Assembly (NCBI RefSeq): GCF_000337135.1
Contig: NZ_AOIN01000096.1
Coordinates: 68,098 to 132,097 of the forward strand
DNA length: 64,000 nt
DNA from: Natrialba chahannaoensis JCM 10990
GTDB lineage: Archaea > Halobacteriota > Halobacteria > Halobacteriales > Natrialbaceae
Reading direction: 5' to 3'
The position numbers and the translations under genes are program-made. Position 1 is the first letter of the stretch, and each line of letters starts with the position of its first letter. The notes beneath the pieces are model-generated. The model did no database searches and was not told where the DNA came from. It saw nothing but the letters and a program-made list of their open reading frames with translations. Below are positions 15,600-23,548 of this stretch, one piece after another.

Positions 15600-18500
15600 A
15601 TGTACATCAAGGCAGTCGTTCTGGACAAGTTCAAGAGCTTCGGTCGAAAAACGAAGATTCCGTTCTACGAGGATTTTACCGTCGTCACCGGGCCGAACGG
15701 CTCGGGCAAGTCGAACATTATCGACGCCGTCCTCTTCGCGCTCGGACTGGCACGGACCCGCGGCATCCGCGCGGAGAAACTTACTGACCTCATCTACAAC
15801 CCCGGCCACGAGGACGGCTCGGACTCTGCCGGCCCGCGCGAAGCCATCGTCGAGGTCATTCTCGACAACTCCGACGAGACGCTTTCACGGTCACAGGTCG
15901 TCAACGCCGCGGGCAGCGAGGACGTTGGTGACATCGACGAGATCCGAATCCGCCGCCGGGTCAAAGAAACCGAGGACAACTACTACTCCTACTACTACCT
16001 GAACGACCGGGCGGTCAATCTCTCCGACATTCAGGACTTGCTCGCCCAAGCCGGTGTCACTCCGGAAGGCTACAACGTCGTCATGCAGGGCGACGTGACC
16101 GAGATCATCAACATGACGCCACACGCTCGGCGAGAGATTATTGACGAAATCGCCGGCGTCGCCGAGTTCGACGCGAAGAAGGAAGACGCCTTCGAGGAAC
16201 TCGAAATCGTCGAGGAGCGCATCGATGAGGCCGAACTCCGCATCGAAGAGAAACGCGACCGCCTCGACCAGCTTGCAGACGAGCGCCGGCAGGCCATGCG
16301 CTACCGGCGGCTCCGCCGCGAGAAGGAGGAGTACGAGGGCTACAAGAAGGCCAGCGAACTCGAGGAGAAGCGCGCCGAACTCGAGTCAGCCGAAGATTCT
16401 GTCGACGACCTTGAATCCGACCTCGAAGATCTCCAGCGCGAACTCGACGAGCGCCAGGGGAAAGTCGTCCGGCTACAGGAGGACTTAGAGGATCTGAACG
16501 CCGAAATCGAGCGCAAGGGCGAGGACGAACAGCTCCGGATCAAGAGCGAAATCGAGGAGATCAAAGGCGAAATCTCTCGACTCGAGGACAAGATCGAAGC
16601 CAGCGAGGAACAGATCGAGGACGCCGAATCCACGCGACGCGAGGCGTTCGTCCAGATCGATCGCAAGCAAGAGACCATCGAGGAACTCGAGGACGAGATG
16701 CGCGAGCACAAACTCGAGAAGGCCCAGCTCAAGACGGAAATCCAGGAGCGAAAGACGAAACGGGACGAACTTGAAGCCGAAATCGACGCCGTCGACACCG
16801 AGTTCGACGAACTCAAGGCCGACCTCGCGGAGCGAAAGGACGATTTGGAGGCAGCAAAAACCGAGAAGAACGACCGCCAGCGCGAGCAAGACCGCCTGCT
16901 CGACGAGGCTCGTCGCCGTTCGAACACGATCAGCGAGAAAGAAAACACGATCGAGGAGCGACGCGAGGAACTGCCGGAACTCGAGCACAGACGCAGCGAT
17001 CTCGAACGGGAACTCGAGAAGGCCGAGAAGAATCGGACGAATATCTCGGAAGTCGTCGACGATCTCAAAGCGGAGAAACGCCGCACGCAGTCCGAGATGG
17101 ACGAACTGGATGACAAAATCCAGGCCAAACAGCAGGAGTACGCCGAACTCGAGGCCAACGCGGGCGAGAGCGGCGACTCCTCGTTCGGTCGCGCGGTGAC
17201 GACGATCCTGAACTCGGGGATCAACGGCGTCCACGGCGCAGTAGCCCAGCTCGGAAACGTCTCCGGCGAGTACGCCGTGGCCTGTGAGACGGCCGCCGGC
17301 GGTCGGCTCGCAAACGTCGTCGTCAACGACGACGTGGTCGGCCAGCAGTGTATCGAGCACCTGAAGTCCAGAAACGCGGGCCGGGCGACCTTTCTCCCGC
17401 TGACGGACATGAGCCAGCGCCGGCTCCCGAACGCGCCGACCGATCCGGGCGTCGTCGACTTCGCGTACAACCTGGTCGACTTCGATGACCAGTTCGCTGG
17501 CGTCTTCTCGTACGTCCTCGGTGACACCCTCGTTGTCGAGGACATCGAGACCGCCCGCTCGTACATGGGCGACTACCGGATGGTCACCCTCGACGGCGAC
17601 TTGGTCGAGAAGAGCGGCGCGATGACCGGCGGCTCCCGAAAGGGCTCGCGCTACTCGTTCACCGGCGGCGGCGAAGGCCAACTCGAGCGCGTCGCCAAGC
17701 AGATCACGGATCTGCAAGAAGAGCGCGAATCGCTCCGTGAGGACCTTCGCGGCGTCGAGGACCGACTCGACGACGCCCGCGACCGCAAGACCGACGCCGC
17801 AGACGAGGTACGCTCGATCGAGAGCGAACTCGAGTCCCTCGACGAGAAACGCGACGCCATCGAGGACGAAATCGAGACACTCGAGAGTGAACTCGAAGAA
17901 CTCCGCGAGGAGCGCGAGTCGGTCGACGAACGGATGAACGAAATCGCCGCCGAGATCGACGAGAAAACACAGGAGATCGAGGTTATCGAGGCCGACATCG
18001 ACGAGCTCGAAACTGAGCTCGCAGATTCGAAGATTCCGGAACTCACCGCCGAGATCGAGGAGCTCGAGAGCGAGATCGACGACCGCGAGGACACGATCGC
18101 GGATCTCGACGGCAAACTCAACGAGCTTGGACTCGAGAAGGAGTACGCAGAGGATGCGATCGAAGACCTCCACGACGACATCGAAACGGCCCAGAACCGG
18201 AAGGCCGAGCACGAAGACCGCATTTCGGAGCACGAGGACGCAATCGCCGAGAAGCGCGAGACGCTCGAGGCGAAACACGAGGCCGTCGAGGAACTCGAGG
18301 CCGAACTCACCGAGCTGAAAGGTGAACGCAGCGACCTCAAGGAGGAACTCTCCGAGGCCCGCACGAACCGCGACCAGCAACAGGATCGCGTCAACGCCGT
18401 CGAGAGCAAACTCGAGGACAAACGCGAGCGCGTCACCAGCCTGGAGTGGGAGATCGAGAGCCTCGAAGCCGAGGTCGGCGACTACGACCCCGAGGACGTG

Positions 18501-19169
18501 CCCGATCACGAGACCGTCCTCGAGATGATCGAGCTCCTGCAGGCCGACATGGAGGCAATGGAGCCGGTCAACATGCTCGCGATCGACGAGTACGACGAGG
18601 TCCGCAGCGATCTGGACGAACTCGAGGAGGGTCGCGCGACGCTCGTCGAGGAAGCGGAGGGGATCCGCGACCGGATCGAGCAGTACGAGACCCAGAAAAA
18701 ACAGACGTTTATGGACGCCTACACGGCGATCTCCTCACACTTTACGGAGATTTTCGAGAAGCTCTCGGAGGGGACCGGCACGCTGCACCTCGAAGACGAG
18801 GACGACCCGTTCGAGGGTGGGTTGACGATGAAGGCACAGCCGGGCGACAAACCGATTCAGCGCCTGGATGCGATGTCTGGTGGCGAGAAGTCCCTCACCG
18901 CGCTGGCGTTCATTTTCGCGATCCAGCGGCACAATCCGGCACCGTTCTACGCGCTCGACGAGGTCGACGCCTTCCTCGATGCGGTCAACGCCGAGCGGAT
19001 CGGCGAGATGGTCGAGGAACTGGCCGAGCAGGCCCAGTTCGTCGTCGTCTCACACCGCTCGGCGATGCTCGATCGCTCCCAGCGCGCGATTGGGGTGACG
19101 ATGCAGGACGACAACGTGAGTGCCGTGACGGGGATCGATTTGAGTGAAGGGGTGCCGGCTGATGACTAG
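15600..19169 (+). CDS. smc: Chromosome segregation ATPase SMC
   Basis: 1189 residues, normal SMC length. Layout: N-terminal ATP-binding head with MYIKAVVLDKFKSFG and Walker A GPNGSGKSN (about residue 32-40); a long coiled coil; a central hinge (SGINGVHGAVAQLG to GGSRKGSRYSF, about 530-690); the returning coiled coil; and the C-terminal head with the ABC signature MSGGEKSLTALAF and Walker B PFYALDEVDAFLD. It forms dimers that extrude and hold chromosomal loops with ScpA. The ATG at 15600 is chosen because the head domain begins exactly there; the open leader from 15522 is not conserved-looking. Its last 8 bases overlap the start of scpA, indicating translational coupling. Confidence 0.97.
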   Translation: MYIKAVVLDKFKSFGRKTKIPFYEDFTVVTGPNGSGKSNIIDAVLFALGLARTRGIRAEKLTDLIYNPGHEDGSDSAGPREAIVEVILDNSDETLSRSQVVNAAGSEDVGDIDEIRIRRRVKETEDNYYSYYYLNDRAVNLSDIQDLLAQAGVTPEGYNVVMQGDVTEIINMTPHARREIIDEIAGVAEFDAKKEDAFEELEIVEERIDEAELRIEEKRDRLDQLADERRQAMRYRRLRREKEEYEGYKKASELEEKRAELESAEDSVDDLESDLEDLQRELDERQGKVVRLQEDLEDLNAEIERKGEDEQLRIKSEIEEIKGEISRLEDKIEASEEQIEDAESTRREAFVQIDRKQETIEELEDEMREHKLEKAQLKTEIQERKTKRDELEAEIDAVDTEFDELKADLAERKDDLEAAKTEKNDRQREQDRLLDEARRRSNTISEKENTIEERREELPELEHRRSDLERELEKAEKNRTNISEVVDDLKAEKRRTQSEMDELDDKIQAKQQEYAELEANAGESGDSSFGRAVTTILNSGINGVHGAVAQLGNVSGEYAVACETAAGGRLANVVVNDDVVGQQCIEHLKSRNAGRATFLPLTDMSQRRLPNAPTDPGVVDFAYNLVDFDDQFAGVFSYVLGDTLVVEDIETARSYMGDYRMVTLDGDLVEKSGAMTGGSRKGSRYSFTGGGEGQLERVAKQITDLQEERESLREDLRGVEDRLDDARDRKTDAADEVRSIESELESLDEKRDAIEDEIETLESELEELREERESVDERMNEIAAEIDEKTQEIEVIEADIDELETELADSKIPELTAEIEELESEIDDREDTIADLDGKLNELGLEKEYAEDAIEDLHDDIETAQNRKAEHEDRISEHEDAIAEKRETLEAKHEAVEELEAELTELKGERSDLKEELSEARTNRDQQQDRVNAVESKLEDKRERVTSLEWEIESLEAEVGDYDPEDVPDHETVLEMIELLQADMEAMEPVNMLAIDEYDEVRSDLDELEEGRATLVEEAEGIRDRIEQYETQKKQTFMDAYTAISSHFTEIFEKLSEGTGTLHLEDEDDPFEGGLTMKAQPGDKPIQRLDAMSGGEKSLTALAFIFAIQRHNPAPFYALDEVDAFLDAVNAERIGEMVEELAEQAQFVVVSHRSAMLDRSQRAIGVTMQDDNVSAVTGIDLSEGVPADD

Positions 19170-20346
19170 CGAGGAACGTAGTTCCTCGAATATGCGAGCG
19201 GGGAGCGAAGCGACCCGCGAGCAGGGCGAGGGGCCCGAGGAGCCAACGGCGACGCAGGGGCCCTCCGAAAGTGCGAGCGGCGACGCCGCGAGCAGGGAGT
19301 CGCTACGCGACTCCGGAAAATCGAGCGGGGAACTCCGAACCGACGGCGGCGACGACATTCCGCTTCAGATCGCCGGCCACGAAGACCGAGAACCTCCGGG
19401 AGCGTCCGACGACAACCAGGACGACGAGGGAACGGTACTCGAGTTCACCGAGTCCGCATCTTCGTCTGAACCGTCGTCTGCGGTGGAAGAGGGAATTGGC
19501 GACGGGGATGGCGCGGACGGCGAAGACGAAAACGAGGTCGAACCCGTCGAGCTCCTCGTGCAGCTCGCCGAGGACGGCGAAATCGACCCCTGGGACATCG
19601 ACGTCGTCCGGGTGACGGACAAGTTCCTGTCGGCGCTCGACGACGCCGATCTGCGGACCTCCGGCCGGGCGCTGTTCTACGCGAGTGTCCTCCTCCGGAT
19701 GAAAAGTGACGAGTTGTTCGCCACGGACGAACCCGAGGAAGAGGAACTGCCGCCGTGGGAGGCTCCGTTCGCCGACGACGGGCCGATGGGCCACGGTGGC
19801 GGCGCGCCCGACGAGGACGGCGCACCCGGGTTCGACCCCGTTGAGGGACTCGAAGCCGAAATGGAGCGCCGACTCGAGCGCAAGCACGTCCGCGGAAAAC
19901 CGGAGACGCTCGACGAACTGGTTCGGGAACTCCGCAGCGCAGAGCGTGGCACCTGGTGGAAGGAGTCCCGAAGCTACGATACGAGCGACTCGCCGCAGGG
20001 CTACGACCGCGGGATGCAGGAACTGAGCTACCACTCGGGCGACGACTTCCGGGTCGATGACGAGCCGACGAGCGACGACGTGACGCATACGACCCACGAG
20101 GAAGACATCGAGACGGTGATCGACGACGTCGAAGCCGTACTCGAGGAGCACTACGAGAACGGACGTGATGAAGTGCTGTACGCTGAGATCGACGAGGAAG
20201 GTGGCTCGCGCGTGATGACCTATCTTGCGTTGCTCTTTCTGGCCCACCGCGGTCGTCTCACGCTCGAACAGGACGAACTGTTCGGTGATCTCTGGGTTCA
20301 GCAGGCGACACCCGAGGCAGAGCCCGAAGAAGCGATTGCGGATTGA
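19162..20346 (+). CDS. scpA: Segregation and condensation protein A (kleisin)
   Basis: 394 residues, longer than most archaeal ScpA because of an acidic, low-complexity N-terminal extension of about 110 residues. The kleisin core starts around PVELLVQLAEDGEIDPWDIDVV with TDKFLSALDDADLRTSGRALFYASVLLRMKS and ends in a winged helix (VMTYLALLFLAHRGRLTLEQ). It bridges SMC heads to close the condensin ring. The ATG at 19162 lies inside the final codons of smc (atgactag overlap). The N-terminal segment is encoded by two strong palindromes and a gcgagcg-rich repeat, unlike the rest, suggesting insertion of a repetitive element into the reading frame. The SMC pairing makes the function secure. Confidence 0.93.
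   Translation: MTSEERSSSNMRAGSEATREQGEGPEEPTATQGPSESASGDAASRESLRDSGKSSGELRTDGGDDIPLQIAGHEDREPPGASDDNQDDEGTVLEFTESASSSEPSSAVEEGIGDGDGADGEDENEVEPVELLVQLAEDGEIDPWDIDVVRVTDKFLSALDDADLRTSGRALFYASVLLRMKSDELFATDEPEEEELPPWEAPFADDGPMGHGGGAPDEDGAPGFDPVEGLEAEMERRLERKHVRGKPETLDELVRELRSAERGTWWKESRSYDTSDSPQGYDRGMQELSYHSGDDFRVDDEPTSDDVTHTTHEEDIETVIDDVEAVLEEHYENGRDEVLYAEIDEEGGSRVMTYLALLFLAHRGRLTLEQDELFGDLWVQQATPEAEPEEAIAD
19170..19188. repeat. Perfect palindrome at the smc-scpA junction
   Basis: CGAGGAAC-GTA-GTTCCTCG: two 8-base arms around a 3-base loop, beginning one base after the smc stop codon and lying within codons 3-9 of scpA. It has the same architecture as the palindrome at 19296. Such gag...gtt-type palindromes are widespread in haloarchaeal genomes. 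Here it could form an mRNA hairpin just inside the scpA start. Confidence 0.85.
19296..19314. repeat. Second perfect palindrome within scpA 5' region
   Basis: GGAGTCGC-TAC-GCGACTCC: 8-base arms and a 3-base loop, translated in frame as part of RESLRDSG. Between it and the first palindrome lie gcgagcggggagcgaagcgacccgc-type repeats. Together these make up most of the variable N-terminal extension of ScpA. Confidence 0.85.
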
Positions 20347-20492
20347 TCTGTAAAGGCGATCCGGGACTGATGACGGAGGGGCTGAATACGATGGCTACTG
20401 GCAGCTGGCAGTGACGGATTTGAACGCCTCGTGAGTCGACCTGAGGCCGCGTTTGCGTTCACACGAGAGTCCGCCAGCTCCACCAGACCGCC

Positions 20493-21572
20493 TCAGGGTA
20501 GGTAGTGCTCCCGGTGGACAATCGTCTCGTCACCGTCCTGGGCGATCCTGACGAGGATCTGGTCGCCCTCAGGATGGTAGGTGACGGTCCCCCAGGAACC
20601 AGACCAGCCGTTCTCGACCTCGAAGTGGCCGCCCTCGATCGTCGATTCGGCACGAACGGCATCCGCTTCGAGACCAGGCTCGTCCGTAAACTCGACGCGG
20701 GCCAGCTCGATGTCGTCGAAAAAGTCGTTCTCTTCGGCGTCCTCGGGTTGATCGTCCTGTTCGTACTCCCAGTCGATGTTCGCGATGACGTCCTGCTCTT
20801 CGTCGATAATTTCGTCTTCGAACACCTCGGTCGGGTCCTCGGGTACCTCATCTTCGGTCCCCATAAAGAGGAGTCGCCACTCGTCGTCCTCGGTCACCAA
20901 CGCCCATGTGATCTCCTCGATCTCGTCATCGTCAAAGTCGTATGAGACACCGACCTCGTCCTCATCCTCGTCACCCTCGCTGGTCTCGCCACTTCCATCA
21001 GCTGCAAGCGTCTCCGCCTCGGCTTCAAGCCACCCCTCGTCGGCTCTGACGAGCGCAATCTGTTCGTCACCGATTTCGGCTTCCAGATCGATCTCCGCGA
21101 ACCAGAACGTGGCGTCCTCGAGTTCAAGCACGTCGTCGACGGTTCCATCTGCGATCACGATTTCACCCTCGAACGGAGACGGCACCTCGCCGTTGCCGCC
21201 CTGATATTCCCAGCCGTCTTCCTCCCACTGAGCCGGGTTGAGCGGGTTCAGACTGTGCATTACGTCGTCGATCGCTTCGAGGTCACCCTCCGCAGAGGCC
21301 TCGAAGAAGTCATCTAGCACGGCGAACAGTTCGTCCTCGAGTTCATCCTGTTCGCTTTCGTCGCTCTCACCGCTTGTATCGTCTCCACTGCTATCCTCGT
21401 CGTCAACGGAACCGTTCTCGTCCTCGCTCGACTGCTGTCCGTCGAGACAACCAGCCATGGCGACTATTGTGGCTGCTGCGCCACCGTACAGGACCGATCG
21501 TCGGGAGCGAAGCGCGGAGGCAGTCGTTTGATTGTCGCTATCGCACGGGGATTGTGTCGGGCGTTGCGACAT
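20493..21572 (-). CDS. Highly acidic Tat lipoprotein
   Basis: 359 residues. The N-terminus has RSRRSVLYGGAAATIVAMAGC, a twin-arginine signal with lipobox, preceded by a 20-residue polar leader. After a Glu/Asp/Ser-rich linker come what look like two related alpha+beta domains of the NTF2/DUF-like kind found in secreted haloarchaeal proteins: LFAVLDDFFEASAEGDLEAIDDVMHS (helical opening) and several strands ending in VTEDDEWRLLFMG. A C-terminal beta region (GTVTYHPEGDQILVRIAQDGD) follows. Function unknown. A TATA-like ataaatac on the minus strand lies near 21602-21609, consistent with the ATG at 21572. Confidence 0.82.
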   Translation of the reverse strand: MSQRPTQSPCDSDNQTTASALRSRRSVLYGGAAATIVAMAGCLDGQQSSEDENGSVDDEDSSGDDTSGESDESEQDELEDELFAVLDDFFEASAEGDLEAIDDVMHSLNPLNPAQWEEDGWEYQGGNGEVPSPFEGEIVIADGTVDDVLELEDATFWFAEIDLEAEIGDEQIALVRADEGWLEAEAETLAADGSGETSEGDEDEDEVGVSYDFDDDEIEEITWALVTEDDEWRLLFMGTEDEVPEDPTEVFEDEIIDEEQDVIANIDWEYEQDDQPEDAEENDFFDDIELARVEFTDEPGLEADAVRAESTIEGGHFEVENGWSGSWGTVTYHPEGDQILVRIAQDGDETIVHREHYLP

Positions 21573-22234
21573 AGTTAGTATTCTAACGGAATCCGACTTC
21601 AGTATTTATCAACTGGTGTCAGTAGTTCTGAAACTCTGATTACTATCGCGAGTATCATAACTACTGGACGAGCGACGTATCGGCTCACAAGGGCAGCGTG
21701 TTCTGTATCAATTTCCTGGAAGTTGTGACCGGTGCGCTCAATGCAGAGCGAAATGCGTATCACTGTAGCAGGATCCTCCCGATTCTAGTCTACAAGCTGA
21801 GTCATCTACTGACGGGTAACTGTGTTCAACCGATACATATAAGAAATTGACCGGTGTTGAATCACTCAGTTCCGTCTTATGACCCACTTGGCTGCACGTC
21901 CGTTCATTCCTCTCGTTGCAGTCGTCGCAACCGCGTAGCGACGGCCGGATAGCAGCAGCTCCCGGGTCGTCTCACTCCACTACGGGTTCCGTAGTCGCAC
22001 TTACTCAGCATGAACATCAATACAAATGCAGACCGCCGCCGGGTCTCTGATCACCGCCGATCAGACACTCTCTGGACGCCGAATCGATTCGCCCAACGAG
22101 CCAGCATCAGTCGATAGACTACCAGTTGTCTCCTCTCCTGCCACCCGAATCCACAGCTACAATCCCAGCAGTAATCGACGTTCGCTCACACTTGCCGATA
22201 ATCTACGGCCGTACGTTTCGTCGAGGAGGTGGCC
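21573..22234 (+). other. Long leader region before the MFS gene
   Basis: 662 bases with no convincing full gene. A TATA-like acatataag at 21835-21843 lies about 38 bases before an ATG at 21879 that opens only 19 codons (MTHLAARPFIPLVAVVATA, stop at 21938). If transcription starts near 21866, the MFS mRNA has an untranslated leader of over 350 bases containing a small upstream peptide. The first part (to about 21640) holds the promoter of the minus-strand lipoprotein. No other signal was recognised. Confidence 0.5.
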
Positions 22235-23548
22235 ATGAGCCAGCAACAAGAGGCAGTAGCCACAACAGACGCAGACAGCTTGTCTCTCTGGAACAATTGG
22301 GATTTTCTCCGTCTGTTGTTCGGGCGGTTCGTCACAAACGCGGGCGATAGCCTCTACACGATTGCTGGCATATGGCTCGTCTACGACCTCACGGGGTCAA
22401 GTTTCTATACGGGTCTCGCCGGAGCGTTACTTCTCTTGCCACCAGCACTGCAGTTCATCTCCGGGCCGCTTGTCGACCGATGGCCGCTGATCCAAACCCT
22501 TGTCTGGACACAACTCATTCAGGCCGTTCTCATCCTCTCGATACCTGTTGCGGCCTACTTCGACCGGCTCACTGTCGGGCTGGTGTTGCTGACGATTCCT
22601 CTCCTTTCATTTCTGAACCAATTCGTGTATCCAGCTCAGAACGCGGCGCTTCCTCGAATCGTCGAGAAGGGCGAGTTGACTCGTGCCAACTCTGCGTTCT
22701 CGTTTGCCAATCAGGGCACGAATATGGTGTTCGATGCCCTCGGTGGTGTCCTCATTGCGCTCATTGGAGTGGTTTCGCTGTTCGTTCTCAATTCAATCAC
22801 GTTCGTCATCGCGGTTCTCTCGTTCGTCGGTGTTACCGTTCCCGAGCGGTCCGAGACGACCAACGAAACGGCTGACATCGATGTCTCCGGATATCTGTCC
22901 GACCTCCGGGAGGGAGTACAGTGGCTCCAAGGAACAGTATTCACCGAAATGATGCTCACCACAGCGGTCACCAACTTCGGCACCGGTGTGATGCTCGCTG
23001 TTCTCCCAGGATTCGCCGCTGCTCGTGGTGGCTCGATACTCTATGGAGCCTTACTCGGGGCCATCGGGGCCGGGGGACTCACCGGCGCGCTGATCGCGTC
23101 TCGACTGACCCACATCAGGTACGGCGCAATCCGAATCATCGGACTTGGAATCGGATTCGTCACGTGGTTCGTCGCGGTCTACTCACCGTGGCCGGCACTG
23201 ACAGTGGTCCTGTTCGCTCTAACAGGAGTTCCGATGGGTGTCACGAACGTGATGGGCCAGACACTCATACAGACGGTCACTCCCGAGGATCTCCTTGGCC
23301 GGGTCACGTCCGTTGACGCGAGCGTAGCGACACTCACGGTCCCGCTCGGGTCGCTCCTCGGAGGTGTTGCGGGGAGTACCTTCGGGGTCGTTCCGACGAT
23401 GGCAGTCGCTGCATTCAGCTTTGCGTTCGTCAGCCTCTACTTCACTGCTCGACCACACTTACGCCGTCTGCCAGCGGTTGACAACATTGAGGAAGAGAAG
23501 TTCATCCACCGCGAGACGGCTCAGCCGCCGGCGAGTAACCCCGAATAG
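22235..23548 (+). CDS. MFS transporter (enterobactin-exporter-like, MFS_3 type)
   Basis: 437 residues with about 12 hydrophobic segments. It begins with FLRLLFGRFVTNAGDSLYTIAGIWLVYDLT, the typical first helix of MFS_3 exporters such as EntS and macrolide efflux relatives, with GPLVDRWP in the loop after helix 2 and FVYPAQNAALPRIVEKGELTRANSAF. It is predicted to export a small lipophilic compound by proton antiport; the substrate is unknown. The ATG at 22235 is supported by a strong Shine-Dalgarno gaggaggt ending 5 bases upstream, which is unusual among the leaderless genes around it. An IS4-type element lies immediately downstream, so the gene may have been moved as part of an accessory segment. 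Confidence 0.9.
   Translation: MSQQQEAVATTDADSLSLWNNWDFLRLLFGRFVTNAGDSLYTIAGIWLVYDLTGSSFYTGLAGALLLLPPALQFISGPLVDRWPLIQTLVWTQLIQAVLILSIPVAAYFDRLTVGLVLLTIPLLSFLNQFVYPAQNAALPRIVEKGELTRANSAFSFANQGTNMVFDALGGVLIALIGVVSLFVLNSITFVIAVLSFVGVTVPERSETTNETADIDVSGYLSDLREGVQWLQGTVFTEMMLTTAVTNFGTGVMLAVLPGFAAARGGSILYGALLGAIGAGGLTGALIASRLTHIRYGAIRIIGLGIGFVTWFVAVYSPWPALTVVLFALTGVPMGVTNVMGQTLIQTVTPEDLLGRVTSVDASVATLTVPLGSLLGGVAGSTFGVVPTMAVAAFSFAFVSLYFTARPHLRRLPAVDNIEEEKFIHRETAQPPASNPE

Noticed and set aside
16485..18509. A 674-codon frame antisense to smc.
   Set aside because: Produced by the regular coiled-coil codon pattern of smc read backwards; Leu/Val/Asp composition without any known fold.
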